64,000 nucleotides of DNA from Entamoeba invadens IP1 (Eukaryota > Evosea > Mastigamoebida > Endamoebidae), in NCBI RefSeq assembly GCF_000330505.1, contig NW_004191916.1:29660-93659 (forward strand), given 5' to 3'. Positions 31,784-43,900 of the stretch are shown here, one piece after another. The translations under genes and the position numbers were made by a program. The notes under the pieces were generated by a model, which saw only the letters and a program-made list of their open reading frames with translations, did no database searches and was not told the origin of the DNA. Positions within the stretch are counted from its first letter, which is position 1. Every line of letters starts with the position of its first letter.

Positions 31784-33373
31784 TAATTTAAATAAATTGG
31801 CAACGATGAAAAACTAACATAAACTCGTTTATAACGTATTTCCAAAGACCGCATCAATTTCTGAACACTCAAAAACACATTTCTTCCAATTTTTTGTGCT
31901 TTTCTTGTTGCTCTTTTTTGAGCATATCGATTCTTATTTCTTTTTTTCAATTTGCCTTTTGATGTCAATTTCACTATCAAACAAGTCTTTGGCTAACCTC
32001 ATTCTGTCTTTTCTCTGTGTGTCACGTATTACTGGTGCATACATCTCTTGATCTGTCATCGCTGGTGGTACATTTTCCAATTGAAGATATTCAGAATCGA
32101 ATTGACTTTCAACTTGAGAGTTCTGATTTGAATTGTTTTCTCCTTGAAACACTGAATGAAACCAACAGTTTTTACAGTAGTTACAGTAACATTTTCTTTC
32201 CAACAACCAACTACCATTTTCATTGCTTCACACACTCGAATCTTGGGTTCTACAAACTCAACTGGATGTTCCGGGTCTTTACTTTCATTGTAACGTTTCA
32301 AGGCACTGTAAAACATATCAACAACAGTAGATCTGTAATGCTGTTTCAAACACTGTATTATACCAGCATCTAGTGGCTGGAACACACTAGTGGTGTTTGG
32401 TGGCAAGAAACGTACGACAATGTTTTTCAATTGAAGTAGATACACGTTTTTGCCTTTAGAATCCTTTTCAACGTAGGTGTATCTATCACCTGATATTTGT
32501 TCATCCGATTTCAACTGGAGTTTGTGTGAACTGCAGTTATCAACTATAAGCAGTATGTGTTTACTTGTTAGTTCCAACTTGTCATCCCAGTCAATCAACC
32601 ATTGATGAAAAATCAATGTTGTCATCCATGATTTGTTTTGAGACGTATAAAGAACTTTCATATTTTCAAATTCGATTTCTCCAAACCAGCGAGGTTTTTA
32701 GAGTTTCCAATAAACAACGGATCCTTTTTTTTCTCCAGAAAGTGAGCAGCAAAGTAACACTGTAATCCTGTTGTTTGGTGTTTTGGTTCCATGTGTTTGA
32801 CTTGTATTTGATAATGTTTTCGTGGGCATCAACTTATAAAAAAGACCAGTTTCATCGGCATTCCAAACATCATCTGGATTATATCTTGCGATTTCATTTT
32901 TCAACAGTTCCATTTCTCTTGTATACTTGTTTGCATCAACAGACTCTGATTGACCACTCAAAACTTTGGAAGAAATGCCATGTCTTTTACAGAACTTTTC
33001 TGCCCAACCAACACTGCACTTTAATTCGGTTTGATTATTCAATTTACAATAATCAATTGCAATAATTCTCAACAGTCTGATTGAAACGGGTATGTTTTTT
33101 TCTCTTGTGTCTACAAATGAATTGTATACAGCTTCATCCAAATCTTTGTCAATCAGTTTCCTGTTAACTTTTTGAGATGTTGCATTTTCTTGTTGCACAC
33201 CAGCTTTGATAATCTTTCTCAGTGTTTCTGTGCATATCTCTTTGTCGAAGTTTTCTTTGATTTTTTCAAGAATTACAGGCTTCTTCATTTCTGGATTGGA
33301 ATTGTGCCAAGCAATAATTTGGTTTTTTTTGTTTAATTGTCAAATACGTTGGTCGTTTTTGTTTTTTTGGCAT
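31784..33373 (-). pseudogene. Pogo/Tigger-type transposase (DDE_1), frameshifted
   Basis: The start MPKKQKRPTYLTIKQKK at 33373 breaks in an A-run; the next frame continues AWHNSNPEMKKPVILEKIKE. The CENP-B HTH region (SVGWAEKFCKRHGISSKVLS) leads to the catalytic domain. The first Asp is in VWNADETGLFYKLMPTKTL. After a stop near 32698 come the second Asp (ILLIVDNCSSHK) and the third (PPNTTSVFQPLDAGIIQCLK). Another shift leads to the acidic/basic C terminus at 31784-32206 (MRLAKDLFDSEIDIKRQIEK). All domains are present but at least three lesions make it non-functional. Confidence 0.8.
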
Positions 33374-33454
33374 GTCAATCAAGATCAACATGATCTTTAA
33401 AATAGTTTTTTGTGTTTACACGTGTCAATGATTTTTATTATATTTTTTATCGTT

Positions 33455-33580
33455 TTTGTGTTTTGTGTTTTGTGTTTTGTGTTTTGTGTTTTGTGTTTTG
33501 TGTTTTGTGTTTTGTGTTTTGTGTTTTGTGTTTTGTGTTTTGTGTTTTGTGTTTTGTGTTTTGTGTTTTGTGTTTTGTGT
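33455..33580. repeat. Perfect heptamer array, (TTTTGTG)n, 18 copies
   Basis: A 126-base uninterrupted run of a 7-bp unit. Because 7 is not a multiple of 3, it reads as a seven-residue FCVLCFV repeat in translation. It lies inside the nested pogo element, between the transposase start and the right end. The G/T-rich strand resembles a telomere-type repeat, but there is no other telomeric context. Confidence 0.9.
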
Positions 33581-33705
33581 TATTGTTATAAAAAAACAAA
33601 ATGCAAAAAATCAAAAAAAAACTTAAAATAAATATTTTTTTTATTTTCCAATCCTTTGGGAAAACCATTTTACATATTTTCAATCCGATAGAGTATTGAC
33701 TGTAC

Positions 33706-34862
33706 CTCTCTTCCAGAACAAATCATTTTTGGTAAATTTTTGATCTCTGCCATCAAAAGCAGAATAACAAACGTCAAGGCCAGTTAAATGTTGCAGGAAG
33801 GAAGGATCTCTTCCTTCAGAAAAAGGAAGTTTAAGCTGTTTGTAGTTTGCCACAGCAAGTATTAGATTTTGAACAGAGGTATCCACAAACAATTGCAAAG
33901 CTTTTTTAAAAGCTCTCATAATTTTAATTTTTTTTGTTTACTAGTATTCTTGTTGTTCGTTATTGTTCGTGCTTTCTCATGTGGAATTTTGGACTTTGAT
34001 CTTTACAACCAATATTTAGCATGTTATATATCTGTTTGTATGTATTTCCAATGTGAAGTATTGTTAATAGTATGAGAAACCGTTCATTCGGCTTAAAAAC
34101 ATTGTTTTTATTGTACCCATCAACCAACGTGTTTCTAACACCATCTTTTCACCCTACACTTTTAATATTGTTATTGTCTATGACAATTAAAATTTTACTT
34201 TCTTGAGTACAACATAATTCAAACAACTTATCAAAATCATTACGACTAAATCCCGTTAAAGTAAGACAATCTGAGTCTGTTGAAATGTTCAGATCAAGTA
34301 GATCTATCACTCTCGGAGTAGCAACATTTGGATGTATATTATGTCTTGGTTTTAATAATAAGTTAGCGTTCAACAAATTATTGATCCAATTTTGATACTC
34401 AAATGGTGTTTCAACAAAAGATGTCTGTGGTCGTTCCAATGGTTGTTGATATTCGTGTTCACCCACAATCACTTGAGATACACACACTGATATATGAAAA
34501 CTATCAAGATTTGTATATTAAACTGAATGTTGTGATTGGTTCATTATTTCAGAATGTGAATGCTCAATGCGTTGTTGAGCATCCAAAGCTTTTTGACGCA
34601 GATCTTCCATTTGTATTTGCATTTGAAGAAATTTTTCATCAACTGTATCATCAAAATCACGTTGCATTTCCATTTCATTATCACTGTATTGATCTATAAG
34701 TTGTATCTTTGAAATTTCATTTGAGTCATCTTCACTCATATCAAAAGACACTGTTGAATCGCTTCTGAAGTCGCACAAAATATGGAATTTGTGTTGATAA
34801 CTCTTATCATCATCTAATTTTGGTGTATATTCGTGTATTGTTTGTTTTGAACATTTTGACAT
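33706..34862 (-). pseudogene. Harbinger-like transposase, N-terminal half (5' of the nested insertion)
   Basis: Segments in order on the minus strand: MSKCSKQTIHEYTPKLDDDK (34862 start, acidic and charged, 114 codons), then 34487-34149 (LLDLNISTDSDCLTLTGFSR, continuing NDFDKLFELC), then 33919-33706 (FLQHLTGLDVCYSAFDGRDQ). The middle motif is like the pre-catalytic helix of Harbinger/IS4EU transposases, and the last block contains a candidate first catalytic Asp. The pogo insertion follows directly. Stops and frameshifts predate or follow that insertion. Confidence 0.6.
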
Positions 34863-36723
34863 TTTTATTTTTTTCGACTGTCTTATGTTGTAATAAAGAC
34901 ATATTTACACCATGTTCAATTATTTTTGTGTTTTTTTCTTGTTCTTTCTGTGAAATGTCTATGGAGATTGGATGGTAATTGATGTGATATGTGATCCAAT
35001 TCAATACCTTTTATTCTTTTTCTTTGTTCTCTTTGAGTTTTAAAAATCACCATTGGGTTTTTGTTGTAAAATTTTCTGGGTGGTAATGGTAGATGGCGCT
35101 TTGAACTCCGGGTAATTGTTATGGGATGATCCAAATGATGAATTACAATTAGATTGAATGTGTATGGTAGTTCAATACCATTGAACGCAAACTCATGTTT
35201 ATACAATTTGATTAAAGATTGAATTTCAATTATATATTCACTTGTGTTTGTTTATAGTTATTTCAATAATCAATTATTTGTTAATAATTGTATTAAAAAT
35301 TACATTTATTATTTAATGTTATTCAATAATTATATTTGTTTTTTAAATTTTAAAACTACCAATTGTATATTAAATTTTTTTAACAATCATTTTTTGTTCA
35401 TTAAAAACAAATATATTTTTGTGGTTTTTAACAAAAAATACAAAAAACATTTGGTAGAATGTTGTAAAAATCCCAAAAACAGGACTTTTTCATGGTTATA
35501 TAAACCGTTACAGAAATACTCCCAAGTTACGTAACTTATGGGTGTGTTATGTAACACCACGATTTTGTTGTCCTTTCTCTTAAATTAGAAAAATGCTATA
35601 TAATTTATAACAAATATACCTTTGGGAGTCAAATTTTACAGCCCGAAATAGAACACAATTTGAAAAAAGTATAATTAGCGCAGTTCCGATTAGGATATGT
35701 TTCCTGATTTTGGTTTTAATTTTTATGTAAATTTTGTTTGTTGAATAACAAAAAACGCTCTCGAGATGCCACGTCATAACATTTTAAGGATAAATTGCGA
35801 ATGAAAAAAACGGCCAATCAGATTCAATTTAGTCTATAGATAGTAACTATTATCAAATTATAAAATTAAATATATTTTATTATTTGTTTAACAAATTGTT
35901 TTTTTAAAAAATAAATTTATCAATTTATTGGAAACGTTTTTTATTTTTATTTTGTGAAAGTCATTTTTAATATAATAATTTGTGTTATAATTATAATGGA
36001 ATTGATCAAATAATAATTTAAGTGTAATGATATTCTTAAAAATATCATTCAATAATTGATATCGTTAAAAATATGCGACGATAATATAACAACTTATGTT
36101 AACAATAAATAAAATTTCAATTATTTATTACGTTTTTATTATATTAACAAGAGTGTTATTACACTTTCATTTTGGTTTTAACACGTTTTTATATCTATTT
36201 ATTCAAGTTATCTATTGTTTAAAAGCGTCTTGTATATTTTATTCAAAGGTTTCCAAAATCAGCTTAAAAGTAATTAGAGAAAATTATGGTATTATTTGTG
36301 TTGATATATCAATTAATATTAAAAAAATTTTAAAACTGTCTTTTGGTATTTTTTGTCTAAAATAAATGTAAAAAGGTTTCAAATTATTTTTTCGGCAAAA
36401 GTTTCATTTGGTACAAATCTTTTGCAAAAACATAAATTTGATTTAAACAAAAAAAGAAACAAAAAAATACTTCAATATAAAAACATATCAATAAAAATAC
36501 AAATAATTGTTTTTGGTTTATGTTTTTTGAATGATGGCAAAATTGTAAATTGGTAATTTTTTAAAATAAACAACAATTAACTTATTAAACGTGTTCTTTA
36601 TTTAATATCACATTTATTCACTGAATACATTTTATCAATAAATACATTCAATAGCCATTTTCAAAGAACATCCACTGCTTCATTTTCAAAGACGAGATCA
36701 TCAACTACAATTTCTGATTATTT

Positions 36724-38480
36724 AAGCGCTTTATCATGTGTTAACGACATCATCCTTACAACTGCATCAATTCCCATTCGTGGTCTAAAGAACAACTTGA
36801 AACGACAAAATGCCGACTCACATAAAGTAGAAGAAAAATTAAACGAACAACATAACAATAGTGCTTCCAAAAACAGGGGGTGTTTTTATAGACCAAACTT
36901 CTATAGTCGTAAAGGTCAAGAAATAGTTCTTCATCATTCAATCCTTTCAAATCAATTAGTTCTTCTCGAATCAATTCAATATCATTTTCATTTTAATTAT
37001 TTCGAGTTCGTTACCATAAATAGCCATACACTCTAGTAGTTTAGTTATACCAGTTAGTAAACCATCAAAATTGTTCCACAAATATACTATTGCCTCAACT
37101 GGATATTTTTCTTGTAAACCCATGCCAAAATCTTCATTATATTTTTTAATAAAATCACATTCATTATATATATTTTCACCAACTACAGAATTACATACAG
37201 AACAAAATCTTAATTTCAAATTCACAATAACACATTCCAAAAGACTATGAATCAAAGCGATGTTATTTGTATTATTATTTGGCGTTTCATCAAAAAGTCC
37301 CCTTTAAAGATTCAAATGACCCATAATAATTACTGTTTCTTTCTCTTTGAAGTGATAATAGTGTGTTATTTAATTTTGCAATTTTAAGCCATTCCCTTGG
37401 GAAAAGACGGGATTTAAATTGAAGACTTACTATCGTTTTTTAAGTATGAAAAGCAAGTCACGTACTATTCCGATTTGAAAAACGTATTTATTGTCTTCAA
37501 GAATGGATACAACATCCTGAACTTTAAAATCTTTCATAATTTGTTTTTCCTGATTAAGATCCAGTAAATAATTTACAATTTGTTTTCTTTTGTTATATAT
37601 GGAATCAAGCACGTCTGCTGATGAAGTCCACAATGTTGGACAATAACATTTTATGCCACCAGAACAGACATTTAAAAACGTGGAATCATCATCTAATTCT
37701 CGAGACAAAGAAAGACTAAATGAAATAACGTCCGAAATTAATGGGTGTGAACAAAGCACTTTTGCCATCAAATTAACTCTATGACAAGCACACTAAACTT
37801 TATACACTTTAATTCCTTTATTGCTCATGTACTCAACAAACAAAGTCGCAAATCCTTTATCTTTACCACACATATTAGCCGCTCCATCTGTAGTGATGCA
37901 CTTTATTTTTTTTCAATTTCAATTTTAGGTGCAACTAACTGAATAATCACTTTATCAAGAATATTTTTACCGGTTGCACATTTTTCGAGAATAAAAGAAG
38001 ATACCAGAAACTCTGATATTTCAAATTGTTCATCCACAAATCTCAAAATTATTACATACTATTTTTTCTTTGAAACCTTGCTTTCGTCTATTTGAAGACA
38101 AATATATTTGGATTGTTTAGAGAGTTTTTCGAGATCCATTTTAAGATTATTTACACATGTAATCTGTCTTCCCGACATTGTGTTATAACTAAACCTCAAA
38201 CATTTTCAAATGCTTCTCCATCTTTTTGTCTCAATTCGTTATATTTTTTACATATCTCAATAAATACTTTCCCTTTGTAAGTGGTATATGGTTTTCTCCC
38301 ATAATTTTACTCATTAAAATAGTAAACTCTAAACAATCCTTTCTGATTTCTGAATTGTACTTTTTGTTATTGAACACTTTATAAAAATGCTCAGTACTAC
38401 CAAGTCCCAACTTATAAGCATCGAGAATTGAGGAAATAGTATCACTGTTTATACTGGAATGTTCATTAACCTTACAATGT
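36724..38480 (-). pseudogene. hAT-like transposase, multiply interrupted
   Basis: Ordered fragments from 38430 down: FYKVFNNKKYNSEIRKDCLE and MSKIMGENHIPLTKGKYL; LEKLSKQSKYICLQIDESKV with an Asp in the usual D-E-S context; YVIILRFVDEQFEISEFLV; KCITTDGAANMCGKDKGFAT with the D-x-A-x-N motif; CACHRVNLMAKVLCSHPL with the C-x-x-H motif; and finally the dimerisation end STLCESAFCRFKLFFRPRMG at about 36780-36830. This is the motif order of hAT transposases of the ZMYM/GTF2IRD2-like kind. Many stops and frameshifts mean it is dead. Confidence 0.7.
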
Positions 38481-38808
38481 CAGTAGAGTAATTAAAATAA
38501 CATTTAAACCATATGAAAAATATGAAAAAAAACAAAAAAACTTAAAAAATCAAGTGTGATTCATTGTTAACAAATTCTCGTAAATTGAAACTTTACGATA
38601 TCAAAAATTGATTTGTATTGTTCTGATATGCAATTCAAACTTGTTTATATTTCAAATGATGCGTCGACATTATTAATTCAATGATATGATTTTTTGTTTT
38701 TTTTATTTTTTCGAATTTAGGAAAATTAATAAAAATAATAAGGGTGCCATTCTGAGATTTTTGGTATTTTGTTTTAGTTTTGTTATTCATCCGCAATCCT
38801 AAGGTTAA
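38466..38808. mobile_element. Possible MITE-like inverted-repeat element (343 bp)
   Basis: TTAACCTTA at the left is mirrored by TAAGGTTAA at the right, matching the ends of the 29969-30231 element. The match is only 9-10 bases, so chance cannot be excluded. Confidence 0.3.
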
Positions 38809-39668
38809 TAAAAAGTTTTTTTGAATAATTATTTGTAACAATAAAACCATGCAATAAACATTTAAAAGACTTGTCATTTACAGGAACTAACAGTCTATCG
38901 GAGACCCAAGAGATTCGTCTTTTTCTTTGTTCCATTAAACAAGACATTTTGATTTATTAGTTTTTTAATGGTGAATTAAGTCAATTTTTAGTTTTGTTGT
39001 TTTAATGGTGATTATTATTTTTTCTTTGATTTATTTTTTAATTAAATTTTAAGCTGATTTGGCAATTTAATTGTGTTTTATATATGTATTTTCATTTTTG
39101 TTTTCTTTGGTTTAAATAATAGTAGTTTTTACAGTTATAACAAATAAAAAGCAAATTAAAAATATAGTAATGATTTGTAATAGTAAAGTTTTATATATAA
39201 TCAAATTAAAATAAATTAATTAAAATTTTATTGTAAAAATATGGTGACGTGGGTAATTAGAATTGAATTTTGGAAAATTCTGATTTTATTGTCACATCAC
39301 AATAAAAATTTACAGAATAATAACTTATATTATAATATATAATATTAAATCCAAAAATTTTAGATAAAATTATAAAAAAAAACTCAATGTTTTAATGGTT
39401 TCAAAGACAGATTTTATAATTTTATAATAGTTACTATCTATAGACTAAATTGAATCTGATTGGCCGTTTTTTTTTCACTCGCAATTTATCCTTAAAATGT
39501 TATGACGTGGCAGCTCTAGAGCGTTCTTTTTGTTATTCAACAAACAAAATTTACATAAAAATTAAAACCAAAATCAGGAAAAATGTCCTAATCGGAACTG
39601 CGCTAATTATATTTTTTTTTCTCAAATTGTGTTCTATTTCGGGCTGTAAAATTTGACTCCCAAAGGTA

Positions 39669-39732
39669 TACAGTCTATTTAATTAAAAGTAATATAATTC
39701 ATTAAATACAATAAAATCCATTAAAAATACTG

Positions 39733-39795
<63 letters not shown>

Positions 39796-40957
39796 ATATC
39801 TATTTATTAAAAAATGTCATCACTTTGAAATCAATAAGCACTGTATAGAAAAATAGTAAAACCCAATTTATTAAATTATTGTATTTTTCAAAGTTCACAA
39901 AAAATCCATTTAATTTACCTTGATAATTTATTTGAAATGAATTGCATAATGAAATTTCTATACACCTCAAAGTCTATAATAGATTTTATTTTCTTTGTTA
40001 TTTTATGATGCAATTGATTTTGAATATTCCTGACAAGTATGTTTTACGTTACAGTTATCTCTTTGTTATATTTTATAATTAATTTTATTATCGTAATAGG
40101 TTGTGGACATCTCATTAAATTTTTGTACTTACTTTTCCATTGAACTATGACTTGTTTTTGAAAAGATCAAACAAAAGTGAACCTTTATTCATCCCCACTT
40201 CGACAAAAAATTCACTTTTTTACTATAATTTATAATTATTTACTATAAAATTTTACTAACTCAGTCGTCCCAAGAGAGTTGGAGTAATTAAAGAAATAAA
40301 AGTCTCATTTAATTGAAAAATAACGAATAATACACAAAATCAATTATTTTTGGTTTTTAGAGTCCTTAGAGGGTTAAAAAATCCAAATGGATTCCAGATT
40401 TATTGAACTTGGAGATTTGGAGATTTGGAAGTCTCAAAACGTGGAAATTATCGGGACAATATGATTAAACTCAGATTATACAGTCTTTTCTGGTGGTCTT
40501 TAAATATAAATACTTTTAAAACGTCCGTTATAAGACATTGTTTTATGAGTTTTTATGTCTTTACGTACTCCGTTTTTTTGTTAAAACATCTTTTGTTTGG
40601 TAAGATAAATTGGCTATATTTTTGTTTAAATAACAAGGAAAAGTGTCGGGAAATGATTACCAAAAAGAAAAAATACAAAAAAGTATTTATAAATGAAATT
40701 GCAAAATGTTTACAAGATTTTGTACATTTTTTACCAGTTGACATTTTTATAACAAAATAATAGTACTTCTGATCAATATTATCAAATTAAAATGATTAAT
40801 TTATACCAGAGGCAAAAATGCCTCTATTTAAATAGAATCATTCATTTTTTCCCAAAAGTGATTTAACACCAAAAATATTTACCACTTAAACAGAACTGCT
40901 ATTTTTGTTTTTTTGAAGCAATTTTGTAGCAAAAAGAGGTATAAAAGTTATTTAGTA
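39669..40957. other. Gene-free AT-rich spacer between two transposons
   Basis: Contains the AT dinucleotide microsatellite and no reading frame with protein-like composition. A 111-codon open stretch at 40425-40760 has biased, lysine-rich composition and no recognisable domain, so I do not call it. Confidence 0.5.
39736..39790. repeat. AT dinucleotide microsatellite
   Basis: About 27 uninterrupted copies of AT just outside the right end of the hAT-bearing element. Confidence 0.95.
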
Positions 40958-43900
40958 TAGGGGTGTGATAAAATGGTTACTACCCAAAAAATGGTTACTG
41001 TCTATGTAGAACTTCTTTTTTGTAAAAATAAAAAACATTTTATTTAACAAAATAAAAGTGGTAATTAATAATACACAAAAGAAGTTTAATGTTTGGTGAA
41101 TATATGATATGATTTAAATATTTAAAAATAGAAAATATATATATTAATTGAAAGTTCTATAATAACAATAAAACAAACTGATTTTTGATAATGAAATTAT
41201 AATTAATAATTAAAAACAATAAAAATAAATACATTTTATTATTTAATATTTTATTCCGCTTGTGTTCCGCTTCTGTCTCTGTTGTGTTCCGCTTTAGTCT
41301 TTGTTGTGTCCTGTTTTTGGTTTTGTTATCTTTTTAATATTTTTTATTAAACCCTTTTTATTTTACTTTTTTATACAGTTTATAATTATTCTAATAATAC
41401 ACTGATTTAATATTATTAATATTTGTATTTATATATAAAAACCAAATCAACCAAATTTTATGTTAGTTCTTTTTCGAATCCAATCTTTCTTTTCTTTCTT
41501 TTTTTGATTCTAAATATACTCTTGATTTTTGTTGAACTATTTTTTCTGGTTTCGAATCTCCTTTCAAAAACTTCAACATTTGGCGAGAACTATCAACGTC
41601 GGCCTTGACAATTCCATAACACCTTTGACTCAATGGAAGTTCTGGCTTATTGACTGTGACTGGGATCGAAACAATTCCGGCCTGGGTAAACGAGCTGATG
41701 ATAAGCTCCGGTTTATTCTTCGCCGACCAACTGTCAACAATGCATGTCAATCTTTTTTCAACGTTCGTTTGTGCAAATTGTTCTTTGATTTTGGCGAAAT
41801 CATCGAACAAATTTGCCTCAATTATACTATTACTTTTCGCATAAGACTCGAATCCGATCTTCAGAAGATTGTTGTTTGACAATTCCCTCTTGATAGAGGA
41901 AAAGAGTCCCAAATCAAGAGGCTGGCAAAGGTGAGAAGTGTGGGCAGTCAGCAACAGAGTATCGATGTTTTCACTTTCAAGTAGTTGCGCCACATTTTCG
42001 GGAAGATGTCCCTTAAATCCATCCATAATTAATACTGCCTTTGCTCTTGTTTTTTGATTATTTCTTTTCAATTTGACATCTGGAATAAACACATTTTCGA
42101 TCCACCATTGAAATAATTTAGATGTAATGAATCCTTTCTTTTGCATTTTGATTTCAACCACTGAGTTAATTCTGATGAGGGTTGATGCTTCAACAGTCAC
42201 TCTCTTTGTTATTAACAAAGGTTTTACTTGAGTGCCATCAGCAGCAATGCAGACTAACATACTTATCCTGTCACCTCTCTCGGGTGCAACTGTATAAACT
42301 TCTGAACCGATCAAATTTGAAAAACACACGGTTTGACTCCTTACATCGACCATAAGATCAAACCCAACTTCATCCAAATTGAACACCAATGACGATCTCT
42401 TTCCATCAACAACAGTATGAAGTCTTTTTAAATATTGTTCAATATCTTCTTTTGTAATTTCAACACGAGCTTTTTCCATAACAAGTGCAATTTTATATTC
42501 ACAATTATCAATCTTTTTTATTATTTCTCCCATTTGACGCTGAGAAAGATTGATATTAAACAATGAATTAGAGAAAGTTCTTACATCCGAAACTGTTACC
42601 GGCGCCATTTTTGTCTGACTCGTGGCTATCAAGTTTTTAACTTCGAGTTGTTGTTTAAATGAAATGAGGCAGGGACGTCCAACTTCTAACTTTTTGACGT
42701 TCTTTTCGAAATCTCTTATTTGACTTTCTGCTGAACGTGGTTCTCCAAACAACAGATTGATGTCCATATACCACCCCTTCCTCCACTCTTTGTCACCTTT
42801 GACTTCTTGGTAAACATGAAACACTTGTTCTCGAAATGGTGACAATTTGTTTGTTTCGTTTTCGATATCCTGAAATTTACGGAGGTACAAAGGAAAGCAC
42901 TTCAGTCGTTCTTCCAGTCTTTTGGCACCACATAAAAGTGGCGGTTTCATTGTAATTTCCTTTCTCTTTTTAAACATAACACTTCGGATTTTTGGGTTGC
43001 ATAATTTGTTTTTTAGTTAATTTTATTTTTATTCTTAAATTAATGTAGATTATTATTGATATTTAAGGTTTTGATTGTTTAAACAAAAACGTTAATTAAA
43101 ACATATCATCGATAAAACTATACAATAATTGGTTATATAAATAATTGTTAATTAAAAATATTAACTAATAATAAATAGTTTATTATATTATTATTTAATT
43201 TTAAATTATTTATATAAATAAACATAAATAATTAATTTATTATTATTATTAATTATTATATAAATTACTAAATTATAGTGTTATATTTTAAAAGTAGTTG
43301 TTAAAAAAAGACATACAAATGTTTTTTTTTGAATCTCGAAACCATGTAATTCTTACTTGTTAAAATTTAAAGAAAGATCATTAAATTACTTCGTTAATTA
43401 CGATGAATATGACAACAGTTATTTATATTACGATTTCAAATTGTTTATACGAAGCATTATTTTGGATCATGAAATTGTTTATATTCCGAACACGAATGGA
43501 TTTTTGTATTTTCAATTCGTAAAAGTTGAAGCACAATGATTGTTAACAAATTCAGTATTCATGTTTCGTATTTGTTGTATTGTATAAATTGCATACATCA
43601 TAACATTTTTAATTTTTTCCAAAAAATCCAGACTTAAAAAATGCTTGAAAATACTAAAATCAATTGAAAAATGAAAAATTGATAATTACATTAAACATAA
43701 TCTGTAAAAAACTTTTTAGTTCATTATAATAACATATGAATAACAATAATAATAAAAACAATACTACTTTCTTTGTGAAAATAAATTCGTTTTTTATAAT
43801 GTAACCCCTTTATTTAATTGGCTGTTTTAAGCATTCAATTTATATTTTCTTGTTACTAAAATAAAACTTCCCAAAAGTGCATCTTAAACAACAAAAAAAT

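Larger units (their letters stand above)
31539..33702 (-). mobile_element. Nested pogo/Tigger element, 2164 bp, TA target duplication
   Basis: TA-CAGTCAATACTCTATCGGATTG at the left and its complement at the right form perfect inverted ends over at least 20 bases, each flanked by TA. The element sits inside the transposase of the Harbinger-like element. It encodes a broken pogo-type transposase on the minus strand and carries the heptamer array near its right end. Confidence 0.85.
30520..35580 (-). mobile_element. PIF/Harbinger-like DNA transposon, interrupted by a nested pogo element
   Basis: The left end AAGACAACAAAATCGTAGTG continues as TTACGTAACACGCCCATGGG and TTACGTAACTTGGGCGTATTTCTGTAACGG. 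The right end, reverse-complemented, matches it closely over about 70 bases (GGACAACAAAATCGTGGTGT). The ends contain the palindrome GTTACGTAAC. Inside, minus-strand fragments encode a Harbinger-type DDE transposase, split by the 2.16 kb pogo insertion at 31539-33702. Without that insertion the element would be about 2.9 kb. Confidence 0.7.
35617..39668. mobile_element. 4.05 kb element with about 250 bp terminal inverted repeats and internal hAT-like transposase relic
   Basis: The left end (TACCTTTGGGAGTCAAATTT onward to about 35866) and the right end read in reverse from 39668 match over about 250 bases, including AGCGCAGTTCCGATTAGGA, TTTTAAGGATAAATTGCGA and GTCTATAGATAGTAACTATT. The outer flanks are TA on both sides, so a TA duplication is possible. 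I see no convincing 8-bp duplication. The interior carries a minus-strand hAT-like transposase pseudogene. A third end copy lies at 16992-17172. Confidence 0.8.

Noticed and set aside
33410..33631. 73-codon frame encoding repeated FCVLCFV
   Set aside because: It is a translation of the TTTTGTG heptamer array, not a protein gene.
35244..36556. Several 60-100 codon frames rich in Asn, Ile, Lys and Phe
   Set aside because: Composition equals that of random A/T-rich DNA, with no domain or conserved motif. Most lie inside transposon ends.
39736..39790. AT run as possible telomere or origin
   Set aside because: It is a plain dinucleotide microsatellite without other supporting features.
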